Positions 25,159 to 34,362 of a stretch of 64,000 nt of DNA are shown here, in pieces (the stretch's first letter is position 1; each line of letters opens with the position of its first letter). A program made the translations under genes and the position numbers. This DNA comes from Mycolicibacterium frederiksbergense (lineage in GTDB: Bacteria; Actinomycetota; Actinomycetes; Mycobacteriales; Mycobacteriaceae): the NCBI RefSeq assembly GCF_029893345.1, contig NZ_JARXVE010000005.1, positions 410,602 through 474,601 on the forward strand. The letters run 5' to 3'. The notes below the pieces were generated by a model. It did no database searches and was not told the origin of the DNA. It worked only from the letters and a program-made list of their open reading frames with translations.

Positions 25159-25243
25159 GTCTCCTATGGTGCCTCCGCAATTCACACACGGCGGCTGTGT
25201 GGTCGGCCCCGAGGACATCGAATAGTCAACGTGGTAGACACGG

Positions 25244-25314
25244 AAACTCATCGAAACTGTGCGCAGATCGTCGTTCCGCCGAAAACCCCGATCTCACCGC
25301 AGACTCGGCGCGGT
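25244..25314. repeat. 71-base palindromic repeat, copy 2
   Basis: Gap-free match to copy 1 at 22831-22901 (62 of 71 bases). The hairpin is weaker here (about 16 of 26 pairs), so the copy is older or less constrained. Confidence 0.8.
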
Positions 25315-25324
25315 TGGGGACGAA

Positions 25325-25356
25325 AACACCTCCGGCCCAACAGGACCGGGGGTGTT
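25325..25356 (-). terminator. Intrinsic terminator behind GroEL1-tail-like ORF A
   Basis: AACACCTCCGG pairs with CCGGGGGTGTT (one G-T pair), and TTTTCG follows on the minus strand. It is 12 bases past the stop of the small ORF at 25369-25476. Confidence 0.8.
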
Positions 25357-25368
25357 CTACGTGACTAC

Positions 25369-25476
25369 TTAGTGGGCGTGGCCGTGATGGCCGTGCCCGT
25401 GATCCTCGTCCTCGGCGGGCTTGTCGACGATCGCCGTCTCGGTCGTAGCGGATTGCAGCCTTTCGTTTGACGCCAT
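25369..25476 (-). other. Small ORF A, 35 codons, carrying a copy of the GroEL1 C-terminus
   Basis: The last 26 codons are a copy of the groEL1 3' end: 73 of 78 bases match 27246-27323, and the peptide keeps TETAIVDKPAEDEDHGHG and then HHGHAH. A new N terminus, MASNERLQSA, brings an ATG with AGGA upstream. The ORF starts 19 bases after the end of the cupin pseudogene and is followed by a terminator. The sequence has stayed open and in frame, so a small His-rich metal-binding peptide is possible; a non-functional duplicate is the plain alternative. Confidence 0.5.
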
Positions 25477-25495
25477 CGGTCGGGATCCTCGAACG

Positions 25496-26043
25496 TCATG
25501 GCGACTCGGGACCGCTGTACTGCGGGTACGACGAACGGTAGCCTCGTGCGCGACCGATGGGAGCCAACAGAGCAGAGGCTCCTCGCAGTGCGATACCGGT
25601 GATACCGGGCAATTTGGTCTCGGAACGAAAGTCGTTGAGCACCGCTATCTGCAGCAGGCTTCTCGGTATATTCCGTTTTGGGTCGACTTTTCCGTCTCGG
25701 GCGAGACCGAACATGGTCTCTGCCCGTAGCGCGGGCCGCAGCTCGACGATCACGGCTGCCGGTTCGTCGAACGGATTTCCCCAGACGTGGGTGACCCCGG
25801 GCGGGACGATCACCGTCTCGCCAGCATCCGCGACCCATGTCTCGTTCGCCCGTCTGCGATCTCGAACCGTTCCTGCGAACCCGGATGCACGTGCAGGTTG
25901 GGAATGCTCCCGCCTGGAGCGACGTCCAGCCGGAAGCGGAGGTATTCACCACCGGTAGACGCAGTGGTTTCGAGAAATGTGATCCGCTCGCCTGTCAATG
26001 GATGCTCGATCTCGTCGCCGATTCGTGCCATCTCGACCCCCAT
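25496..26043 (-). pseudogene. Frameshifted cupin paralogue
   Basis: The N-terminal frame from the ATG at 26043 (GGGAG upstream) reads IEHPLTGERITFLETTASTG and PNLHVHPGSQERFEIADGR, close to the intact cupin at 19618. The frame is lost near 25845, where about six codons plus a base are missing relative to the intact copy. The rest continues in another frame as AGETVIVPPGVTHVWGNPF to RARGYRSSYPQYSGPE. A second small deletion removes part of the ETFFETW region. The gene looks inactivated. It lies between GroEL1-tail-like ORFs A and B. Confidence 0.85.
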
Positions 26044-26165
26044 CGTGATCTCCCAGCCGAAGTAAAACATCCACGCCGGTCGGTCCGAGGGACTTGCCCG
26101 CGGGCCACGGGCAACAGACTGAGTACGCCCACGTTCGCGGCCTCGCCCTGTCCGACCACGTAAGA

Positions 26166-26193
26166 CACCTCCGGCCCAAAAGGACCGGAGGTG
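26166..26193 (-). terminator. Intrinsic terminator behind GroEL1-tail-like ORF B
   Basis: CACCTCCGG pairs perfectly with CCGGAGGTG around a 10-base loop, nearly the same loop as at 25325. It is 14 bases past the stop of the small ORF at 26208-26282. Confidence 0.75.
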
Positions 26194-26207
26194 CTTTACG
26201 CGACTGC

Positions 26208-26282
26208 CTAGTGAGCGTGGCCTTGACGATGACCGGGGTGGTCATCTTCCACGGCCGGCGGGGGCGGGACCGTCAACAGCAC
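26208..26282 (-). other. Small ORF B, 24 codons, ending like the GroEL1 His tail
   Basis: GTG start with GGGAG about 8 bases upstream. The peptide ends PPAVEDDHPGHRQGHAH, which keeps the acid-then-His pattern of the GroEL1 tail (PAEDEDHGHGHHGHAH) although many bases have changed. A terminator follows. It could be a small His-rich peptide gene or a decayed fragment. Confidence 0.4.
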
Positions 26283-26447
26283 GCACCTGTCTCCCGGGCC
26301 CTGTCATCATCGCTGGTGGCGGGTCGATTCCCTTGCCGAGGTTGCAGCGTCGGGCATACGCGCGTCCGCAGCGTCGGGCATATGCGTCCGCGGTGTCGGT
26401 GGCATCGTTTACAGTTCCGTCAGTTTCTTTCAGACAGGAGTTTTCCC

Positions 26448-26837
26448 GTGCTTCGCACTTTTCTTGCTGCCGCGATGTTCGTCGGCGCGTTCGGGGCTCT
26501 CGCGGCGCCGCCGGCCCACGCCGACTACGCCAAAGGCTGCGAGGTTATCCACTGGGGCCTCTTTGGTGGCGACCGCAGGATGATCTGTGACGGGCCAAAG
26601 CAGGCCGATGGATCGTGGGAGAGGGCGCGGATGTACTTCTCGCCGCCCTACCACCGGAACGCAAGTTCGACGTGCAGCGGAGGTAGGTACTCAAGCTCCT
26701 GCACCTACTACGAAGCCGCAGACGTTCCGTTGCAGGTCCACGGCACCCCCGAGACATACCCAGTGCGTGACGACAACGTGTTGTCTGACGAGCCTGGATG
26801 GCTGCCGCCAGGAGCGTTGGTCGGCAACGCAACCTAA
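26448..26837 (+). CDS. Small secreted CDGP-motif protein
   Basis: 129 residues from the GTG at 26448 (AGGAG seven bases upstream). The signal peptide (FLAAAMFVGAFGALAAPPAHA) is cut after AHA. The mature part has GDRRMICDGPKQADGSWERAR, a motif that recurs in small mycobacterial secreted proteins, and four Cys in all (GCEV; ICDGP; STCSG; SSCTYYE) that could form two disulfides. No function is known. A terminator follows at 26909. It is inserted within the region of duplicated groEL1 and cupin pieces. Confidence 0.72.
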   Translation: MLRTFLAAAMFVGAFGALAAPPAHADYAKGCEVIHWGLFGGDRRMICDGPKQADGSWERARMYFSPPYHRNASSTCSGGRYSSSCTYYEAADVPLQVHGTPETYPVRDDNVLSDEPGWLPPGALVGNAT

Positions 26838-26908
26838 GCGGCACAGAGGCACAGCGTCATCGAGGGATAGCGGGCCCGGGAACAACCGGGAGGGGTGCCG
26901 TATCAGCC

Positions 26909-26940
26909 GAAGAGGCCCGGCCTAGCCATCGGGCCTCTTC
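26909..26940 (+). terminator. Intrinsic terminator after the CDGP-protein gene
   Basis: GAAGAGGCCCG pairs perfectly with CGGGCCTCTTC (11-base arms, 10-base loop), 71 bases after the stop. Confidence 0.75.
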
Positions 26941-27034
26941 CGGATCTCCGATGCGGCGATTTCTCGACTGCGGGTGTTTCCACGAATCTGGTAGACCGCG
27001 CTTTCGCGACTGCTTCAGAGCGCCCTGGATCAAA

Positions 27035-27102
27035 CTAGGGCAGCTGGCCCGCCAACGCGCGCATAGTCGACTTCATCGCTGACATCGAGAACCATGTCAG
27101 GG
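27035..27102 (-). pseudogene. Remnant of the 3' end of the 19189 membrane-protein gene
   Basis: About 67 bases match 19189-19257. The minus strand reads DVSDEVDYAR (VTDEVDYAR in the intact gene), after which a 2-base deletion shifts the frame. The rest of the gene is absent. It marks one end of a decayed duplicate of the 19.2-20.3 kb region. Confidence 0.75.
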
Positions 27103-27196
27103 TCGTCGATCAGTACCTGTTTACGCTCCAGATGCTCTGCGGGTGCGTTGCTGTGCCATGGACTCTCCAGAGCCGCCTACGGCAACTGAAACGAAA

Positions 27197-27228
27197 AACC
27201 CCCAGCACTTTTTAAAGGGCTGGGGGTT
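27197..27228 (-). terminator. Intrinsic terminator of the groES-groEL1 operon
   Basis: AACCCCCAGC pairs perfectly with GCTGGGGGTT, and TTTTCG follows on the minus strand, 17 bases past the groEL1 stop. Confidence 0.85.
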
Positions 27229-27245
27229 ATTCGTGTCACTACGGG

Positions 27246-28865
<1,620 letters not shown>

Positions 28866-28890
28866 AGATGTCTTTCCTTAATACGCATAC

Positions 28891-28933
28891 CGCCCCGGAA
28901 ATCACCCGTGCACACACGGGGATCTCCGGGGCG
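28891..28933 (-). promoter_or_regulatory. Nested hairpin between groES and groEL1
   Basis: CGCCCCGG/CCGGGGCG forms the outer stem and CCCGTG/CACGGG the inner stem, with almost continuous pairing between them. It sits 26 bases upstream of groEL1 and could attenuate or protect the mRNA between the two genes. Confidence 0.6.
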
Positions 28934-28949
28934 GGACACGAGTGCTTTA

Positions 28950-29249
28950 TTACTTGGAGACGACAGCCAGCACGTCGCGAGCCGACAGGATCAGGTACTC
29001 CTCGCCGTTGTACTTGATCTCGGTGCCGCCGTACTTGCTGTAGATGACGGTGTCGCCCTCGGCAACGTCCAGGGGGATCCGCTTCTCGCCGTCCTCATCC
29101 CAGCGGCCGGGGCCAACTGCGACGACGGTGCCTTCCTGCGGCTTTTCCTTGGCGGTGTCGGGGATAACCAGACCGGAAGCGGTCGTGGTCTCGGCCTCGT
29201 TGGCCTGAACGAGGATCTTGTCCTCGAGTGGCTTGATGTTGACTGCCAC
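28950..29249 (-). CDS. groES: Co-chaperonin GroES
   Basis: 99 residues of Cpn10: [21 protein letters not shown] (start), the mobile loop [28 protein letters not shown], and the end [13 protein letters not shown]. It caps the GroEL ring. The promoter region upstream carries a CIRCE element at 29383-29407. The ATG is preceded by GGAGGG. Confidence 0.97.
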
Positions 29250-29382
29250 GATGGAAGCCCTCCACTTAGTTGGGGTGTGGATCCGGGGGTTCCCAGATGC
29301 CGGTTACCAGGTGTTCGGCATGCGCCCGTGCCCTCGCTCCGTCGTCGCGGGTGCCGGCGCTGGGGTTTGGCCGCGTGCCACC

Positions 29383-29413
29383 TAGCACTCTATACATGAG
29401 AGTGCTAGCACTC
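29383..29413. promoter_or_regulatory. CIRCE operator (HrcA site) with an extra half-site
   Basis: TAGCACTC-N9-GAGTGCTA is a perfect CIRCE inverted repeat (29383-29407). GCACTC follows at once (29408-29413), so GAGTGC-TA-GCACTC forms a second, tighter palindrome. On the minus strand TTGAGT and TATAGA could serve as -35 and -10. HrcA should repress groES-groEL1 here. The element touches the 3' end of the NTF2-like gene. Confidence 0.88.
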
Positions 29414-29885
29414 AAGGATGGGATGTGCCGTACCCGCGCGGATCGAGATTCAGGTGGTCAGACACATCACCGACCATCTGTACGTCGACCCGACGCTCGG
29501 TGAAATACCAACCCGCATCGTCGCGCGCGAAGGCGTCGTAATAGCGCCCGACCACGATCGGCTGCAACGGCACGGTTTCGGTGTTCTGCACGACGCAGAA
29601 CGTCGACCGCGCGGCCGCGGTCAACCGCTCCGGGCCGGCGATCTCCACGATCGGGTTGAGCACCAGATGGCGGGTGCGCGGCGTATTGCCGTGTTCGGGA
29701 AACCGGCGGGTGGACTTGGCGAAGAGCTTCGCGATGACCTGCTCCCCCGACGCGCCCCCCGATTCCGGTCCGCCGAACGTCGCGCGGCGCAGCAGGGTGC
29801 CCACCCCGTCGAAGTCGCCGGCGTCGATCAGTTCGGAATAGCGGTAGAGCAGCTCGGTGATCTCCAGCTTGTCCGCAACCGTCAT
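29412..29885 (-). CDS. NTF2/SnoaL-like protein
   Basis: 157 residues from the ATG at 29885 (GGAGAGGG upstream). SnoaL_4-type fold: ITELLYRYSELIDAGDFDGV (about 8-27), RTRHLVLNPIVEIAGPE and FCVVQNTETVPLQPIVVGRY. Relatives include dehydratases and isomerases of aromatic or steroid metabolism. No clear catalytic pair can be confirmed. Its stop codon overlaps the extra CIRCE half-site, so transcripts from this gene run into the groES promoter region on the same strand. Confidence 0.75.
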   Translation of the reverse strand: MTVADKLEITELLYRYSELIDAGDFDGVGTLLRRATFGGPESGGASGEQVIAKLFAKSTRRFPEHGNTPRTRHLVLNPIVEIAGPERLTAAARSTFCVVQNTETVPLQPIVVGRYYDAFARDDAGWYFTERRVDVQMVGDVSDHLNLDPRGYGTSHP

Positions 29886-29925
29886 AAACCCTCTCCTCCA
29901 CAACACCGACCGACCAGATCCGGAC

Positions 29926-30948
29926 TCACGCCACCTGCCCCTTGACCACCGGCAGCCCCGGATCGCTGGCCGCATCCAGCGGCGACGGCGCCGCACCGGC
30001 AGCAATCAGGTGCGCCGCGAACGAGGCGATCATCGCGCCGTTGTCGGTGCACAACCGGGGCCTCGGCACCCGCAACGTCAGACCCGCTGCGGCGCAACGC
30101 TCCTCGGCGAGCTCACGCAAACGGGAGTTGGCCGCCACCCCGCCCGCGATCAGCAGCGTGGACACCCCGAGATCGGTGGCCGCCCGTACCGCCTTGGCGG
30201 TCAGCACATCGGCGACCGCCTCCTGGAAGCCGGCCGCGACATCGGCTTGAGTGGCCTCCGGGTGGGCCTCCACATAGCGGGCCACCGCGGTCTTGACCCC
30301 GGAGAAGCTGAACACATACGGGTCGTCACGCGGCCCGGTCATCCCCCGCGGGAAAACGATGGCGTCACGGTCCCCGGTACGGGCCAGGTCATCGAGCACC
30401 TTTCCGCCCGGATAACCGAGACCGAGCAGCCGGGCCACCTTGTCGTAGGCCTCACCGGCGGCGTCGTCGACGGTGCTGCCCAGCTCGATGATCGGCTCCC
30501 CCAGCGACCGCACATGCAGCAGATGGGTGTGCCCGCCCGACACCAACAGGCCCACACTCTCGGGCAGCGGTCCGTGGTCATACACGTCGGCGGCCAGGTG
30601 CCCACCCAGGTGGTTGACCCCGTAGAACGGAACATTCCAGCCGGCCGCATAGGCCTTGGCCGCGGCCACCCCGACCAGCAGCGCCCCCGCCAGCCCGGGC
30701 CCGATCGTCGCGGCCACCACATCCGGCTTGTCGATGCCCGCGGCGTCCAGGGCCCGGCGCATGGTCGGGCCGAGCGCCTCCAGATGCGCGCGCGAGGCGA
30801 TCTCGGGCACGACGCCGCCGTACCGGGCGTGCTCGTCCACGCTGGAGGCGACCTCGTCGGCAAGCAGCCGTACCGTGCCATCCTCAGCGAGGTCGGCGAT
30901 GCCGACTCCGGTTTCGTCACACGAACTTTCGATGGCCAGGATGATCAT
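29926..30948 (-). CDS. tsaD: tRNA threonylcarbamoyladenosine transferase TsaD
   Basis: 340 residues. Kae1/TsaD moves the threonylcarbamoyl group onto A37 of ANN-decoding tRNAs to make t6A. ILAIESSCDETGVG starts the ASKHA fold. The metal-binding HLGGH motif is in YGVNHLGGHLAAD (about 110-122), and the nucleotide-binding VSGGHTHLL and VIAGGVAANSRLRE-like (LLIAGGVAANSRL) loops are present. Last gene of the alr-tsaE-tsaB-rimI-tsaD series, with a 4-base ATGA overlap with rimI. Confidence 0.96.
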   Translation of the reverse strand: MIILAIESSCDETGVGIADLAEDGTVRLLADEVASSVDEHARYGGVVPEIASRAHLEALGPTMRRALDAAGIDKPDVVAATIGPGLAGALLVGVAAAKAYAAGWNVPFYGVNHLGGHLAADVYDHGPLPESVGLLVSGGHTHLLHVRSLGEPIIELGSTVDDAAGEAYDKVARLLGLGYPGGKVLDDLARTGDRDAIVFPRGMTGPRDDPYVFSFSGVKTAVARYVEAHPEATQADVAAGFQEAVADVLTAKAVRAATDLGVSTLLIAGGVAANSRLRELAEERCAAAGLTLRVPRPRLCTDNGAMIASFAAHLIAAGAAPSPLDAASDPGLPVVKGQVA

Positions 30949-31406
30949 GTCGGGTCCCCTTGGGGAAGGCGTTGCATGGTGTAGGCGTCGGCTCCGCTGG
31001 CACGGTAGTAGCGCTTGCGCAGACCGATGTTGACGAATCCGACGCTCTCGTACAGCTTGATGGCCGGTTCGTTGTCGGTACGGACTTCCAGGAAAACCGT
31101 TCCGCCCGAGGCGAAGTCGAGCAGGTTATCGAGCAGCCGACGTCCGATGCCCTGTCCGTGGAAGTCGGGGTCGACACCGATGGTGTGGATCTCGTACTCG
31201 TAGGGGTACACGCGGCCCAACCGGGCGATACCGGCATAACCGACCAGCCGGCCCTCGCTGCGGGCAGCGACGTAGTGGTTGTGCTTGGCGTCGAGCTCGG
31301 CCAGAAACGCCCGCGCCGGCCAGGGATCGTCACCGGCGAACAGCTGAGCCTCCAGCTCCGCACAGCGCGGGGCGTCGGCGCGGGTCAACGCGTCGAACAC
31401 GGTCAT
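30945..31406 (-). CDS. rimI: Ribosomal protein S18-alanine N-acetyltransferase RimI
   Basis: 153 residues, one GNAT domain. The acetyl-CoA loop is GQGIGRRLLDNLLDFA (about 90-105) and the end contains RTDNEPAIKLYESVGF. It acetylates protein N termini, classically S18. Overlaps tsaB and tsaD by four bases each, so translation is coupled. Confidence 0.92.
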   Translation of the reverse strand: MTVFDALTRADAPRCAELEAQLFAGDDPWPARAFLAELDAKHNHYVAARSEGRLVGYAGIARLGRVYPYEYEIHTIGVDPDFHGQGIGRRLLDNLLDFASGGTVFLEVRTDNEPAIKLYESVGFVNIGLRKRYYRASGADAYTMQRLPQGDPT

Positions 31407-32041
31407 TTCCGCACCGCCACAGAGGGTTTGGCGTCGGGCCGACGCAGATACAGCGGAACCAGCGGCTGCGGGTCATCCCAATCGGTGACGGCGCGCACCA
31501 GGCCCGCCGGGGTCGGATACACCACCTCAAGCCGGGGCAGCGCGAACAGCGCGGCATGCTCGGGGGATCCGGCCACCGCCGCAACCGAGGAATCCAGCCC
31601 GGCCGCCACCTCGGCGGGAGCGTCGACGGCAGGACCGTCGATCCGGACCCCGTCGCGGTAGCGCGCCCAGTACACCTCGCGACGGCGGGCATCGGTGACC
31701 ACCAGCACGTCCCCGTCGGTGTGGGTACCGATGGCGTCGAGGCTGCACACCCCGTGCACCGGGACACCCAACGCATGCCCGAACGCCGCGGCACTGGCCA
31801 TCCCCACCCGCAACCCGGTGAACGGGCCGGGTCCGCAGCCGACGACCACCGCGTCCAGATCGGCGACGGTGAGGCCGGCATCCGACACGGCGCCGAGCAC
31901 GTTGGGGGTCAGCTGCTCGGCGTGCGCGCGGGCATCCACGGTGACCCGCTCGGCCACCGTGGTGACCGTGCCGTCCGGGGCGCGACGGACCACGCCCGCG
32001 CTGACCGCCGGTGTCGCGGTGTCGATGGTCAACAGATTCAT
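31403..32041 (-). CDS. tsaB: t6A synthesis partner TsaB
   Basis: 212 residues from the ATG at 32041, which overlaps the tsaE stop (ATGA); a longer start at 32149 would lie inside tsaE. The ASKHA-fold start MNLLTIDTATPAVSAGVV and VVGCGPGPFTGLRVGMASA (about 68-86) are typical TsaB. It scaffolds TsaD and TsaE. Confidence 0.93.
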   Translation of the reverse strand: MNLLTIDTATPAVSAGVVRRAPDGTVTTVAERVTVDARAHAEQLTPNVLGAVSDAGLTVADLDAVVVGCGPGPFTGLRVGMASAAAFGHALGVPVHGVCSLDAIGTHTDGDVLVVTDARRREVYWARYRDGVRIDGPAVDAPAEVAAGLDSSVAAVAGSPEHAALFALPRLEVVYPTPAGLVRAVTDWDDPQPLVPLYLRRPDAKPSVAVRK

Positions 32042-32502
32042 GGGGCGCTCCACTGCCAGATCACCGTCCGGGTGTCGGTTTCGGTGTTCCGTTCGATACG
32101 GATGTCGAGGTGATGCTCGGAGAGCCGTTCGGCCAGGCCCTCGCCCCACTCCACGACCACCACCGCATCGTCCAGGTCGGTGTCGAGGTCGAGTGCGTCG
32201 AGTTCCCCCAGCAGATCGGCGCCGGGATGGTCCAACAGCCGGTACATGTCCACGTGCACCATCGCCGGCCGGTCCGGTTGCCGGGCGCGGTGCACCCGGG
32301 CCAGCACGAACGTCGGCGAGACCACCGGCCCGTCCACGTCCATGGCCTGGGCGATGCCCTTGGCCAGCACGGTTTTGCCCGCGCCGAGCGGACCCGACAG
32401 CACCACCACGTCACCGGCCCGCAGCCCCGCGCCCAAAGTGGCGCCCAACGCGATGGTGTCCTCGGCGGTGGCCAGTTCGGCCGTACCGGCGCTGCGACTC
32501 AA
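32038..32502 (-). CDS. tsaE: t6A synthesis ATPase TsaE
   Basis: 154 residues. P-loop GPLGAGKTVLAKGIA (about 38-52), then SPTFVLARVH and the Walker B-like VVVVEWGEG. It resets the TsaBD complex by ATP hydrolysis. Start ATG overlaps the alr stop by four bases. Confidence 0.94.
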   Translation of the reverse strand: MSRSAGTAELATAEDTIALGATLGAGLRAGDVVVLSGPLGAGKTVLAKGIAQAMDVDGPVVSPTFVLARVHRARQPDRPAMVHVDMYRLLDHPGADLLGELDALDLDTDLDDAVVVVEWGEGLAERLSEHHLDIRIERNTETDTRTVIWQWSAP

Positions 32503-33668
32503 CTCTCGTGACCTACCTGCAGATAGCTGCGGGTGATCCGGCCGCGGGGGCTGGTGACCACCTCGTAGTTGATGGTGCCGAGCAATTCGGCCCAGTCCTG
32601 AGCGGTCTGTTCGCCCTGGGTGCCGGGACCGAACAGGATCGCCTCGTCGCCTTCGCGGACGTCGACGGCATCCGGGCCGAGGTCGACGACGAACTGATCC
32701 ATGCAGATCCGTCCGACGGCCGGCCGGCGCCGGCCGTTGATCAGCACCTCGATCCGCCCGCTCAGCGAGCGGAAAATGCCGTCGGCGTAGCCCACCGGCA
32801 GCAGCGCCAGCGTGGTGTCACGCTCGGCGACCCAGCCGTGCCCGTAGGACACCCCATCCCCGGGATGCACCGAACGAACCAGCGCCACAGGGCATTTCAG
32901 CGTCATGGCGGGGCGCAATCCCATATCGCCGCGCTCCGGGATGGGACTCAGTCCGTATACGGCGATCCCGGGCCGCACCATGTCGAAGGCCAGATCCGGC
33001 CGGGTCATGGTGGCCGGCGAGTTGGCCAGGTGGGCCACCTCGAACGCCACGCCCTGGGCGGCGGCCTGCTCGCGCATCGCGGTGAGGCGCTGGCCCTGGA
33101 CGCCGTTGAATGGATGGTCCGGCTGGTCGCCGTGCACCAGGTGACTCATGATGCCGCGCACCCGGATCGCGCCGTCGGCGTGGGCGCGGCCCAGCGCGGC
33201 GATCATCGCGGGAAAGTCGGCCGGGCTGACACCGTTGCGGCTCAGGCCGGTGTCGACCTTGACGGTGACCGTCGCGGTGCGGCCGGTGTTGTGCACGGCC
33301 GCCACCACATCGTCGATCTGGCGCATCGCGGACACCGCGATCTGCACGTCGGCTTCGACCGCGGGTGTGAAGTCCGTGCCGGGCGGATGCAGCCAGCACA
33401 GCACCGGGGCGGTGATGCCACCGGCCCGCAACGCCAGCGCCTCGGCGATGGTCACCACCCCGAGTTCGGCGGCGCCGGCCGCAAGCGCGGTCCGACCCAC
33501 CTCGACGGCGCCGTGTCCGTAGGCGTCGGCCTTGACTATTGCCATCACCTGGGCATTGCCGGCGTGTTGGCGCAGCAGGCGCACGTTGTGGTCGATGGCG
33601 TTGAGATCCACCACCGCTTGTGCGGAGGTGCGCGGGGTCAACGAGGTCGGGAGTTCAGTCGTCTGCAT
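32499..33668 (-). CDS. alr: Alanine racemase
   Basis: 389 residues. It makes D-Ala for peptidoglycan. The PLP Lys is in MAIVKADAYGHG (about residue 46), the second catalytic Tyr in GVSYGHGWVAERD (about 273), and the fold is TIM barrel plus beta domain (MDQFVVDLG). This is the target of D-cycloserine. First gene of the run that continues through tsaE, tsaB, rimI and tsaD. Confidence 0.96.
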   Translation of the reverse strand: MQTTELPTSLTPRTSAQAVVDLNAIDHNVRLLRQHAGNAQVMAIVKADAYGHGAVEVGRTALAAGAAELGVVTIAEALALRAGGITAPVLCWLHPPGTDFTPAVEADVQIAVSAMRQIDDVVAAVHNTGRTATVTVKVDTGLSRNGVSPADFPAMIAALGRAHADGAIRVRGIMSHLVHGDQPDHPFNGVQGQRLTAMREQAAAQGVAFEVAHLANSPATMTRPDLAFDMVRPGIAVYGLSPIPERGDMGLRPAMTLKCPVALVRSVHPGDGVSYGHGWVAERDTTLALLPVGYADGIFRSLSGRIEVLINGRRRPAVGRICMDQFVVDLGPDAVDVREGDEAILFGPGTQGEQTAQDWAELLGTINYEVVTSPRGRITRSYLQVGHES

Positions 33669-33716
33669 GTCATATCACCGCCGACCATTGTCCCAGAGGG
33701 ACACATCCGGGACAGA

Positions 33717-34352
33717 TCATGGCCGGATGTGTCCCACGGTGACCGCCAGCCGACGCATCCGGGCCCGGATTTCGCCGTCGGTGTTCGGCGTCAGCGGCAG
33801 CCCGGCGGTGGCGGCGATACGGTCGGCCACCTGGGGTATGGACAGCCCGTCGGTCCATATCTGGTCGGCGAACTCCGGTCCGGCCAGAGTCTGCAGGCCG
33901 CGGTCGAGCCGCTGCACCGCGAATTGCTCGCGGCGCAGCAGCCGTTCCTGCTGACCGGCCCAGCGCAGCAGCCCTCCGAACCCCAGCCCGCGGTCACACA
34001 GCCGGTTGAGCACCGTGTCGCGGCGCGCCAGCAGGGCGAAGTGAAAGACGTCGTGGCCTGCGTCGCGCAACCGCCCGACCGTCTCTGCGAAATAGCGCGG
34101 CTCGACCACGGTCACGGGTGCGATGACCGGGCCGCCGTGCCGGCGCAGGGTGTGGTCGAGCACCTCGAACACCCCCTGCCGCCAGGCCGGCAGGTCCTGG
34201 AAATCCCCGCGTAGCTGCCGCGGCATGGTGCGGTGCAGGCCGTACCCGACGAACTCCGGATCGCACACCACGCTGCCGGGCAGCCGGCGGTTCAGTTCAT
34301 AGGCCGTCTGGGTCTTGCCGACTCCGAACGGCCCGTTGATCCACAGCAGCAC
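33717..34352 (-). CDS. P-loop kinase-like protein, TmrB-type
   Basis: 211 residues from the GTG at 34352, ten bases after the gadB stop. Walker A is INGPFGVGKTQTAYELN (about 5-21), followed by DPEFVGYGLHRTMP and VIAPVTVVEPRYFAE. This matches ATP-binding proteins related to tunicamycin-resistance TmrB and shikimate-kinase-like folds. The substrate is unknown. It fills the place occupied by unrelated genes (Rv3424c-Rv3431c) in M. tuberculosis. Likely co-transcribed with gadB. Confidence 0.75.
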   Translation of the reverse strand: MLLWINGPFGVGKTQTAYELNRRLPGSVVCDPEFVGYGLHRTMPRQLRGDFQDLPAWRQGVFEVLDHTLRRHGGPVIAPVTVVEPRYFAETVGRLRDAGHDVFHFALLARRDTVLNRLCDRGLGFGGLLRWAGQQERLLRREQFAVQRLDRGLQTLAGPEFADQIWTDGLSIPQVADRIAATAGLPLTPNTDGEIRARMRRLAVTVGHIRP

Positions 34353-34362
34353 ACCGTCGACG

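Noticed and set aside
12442..27245. Prophage or integrative element between whiB3 and groEL1
   Set aside because: No integrase, transposase, phage structural gene or tRNA attachment site was seen. The genes look like ordinary accessory mycobacterial genes with local duplication.
31695..34214. An 839-codon plus-strand frame opposite tsaB, tsaE and alr
   Set aside because: All three minus-strand genes are certain and overlap by 4 bases; the plus frame is Arg/Pro/His-rich antisense.
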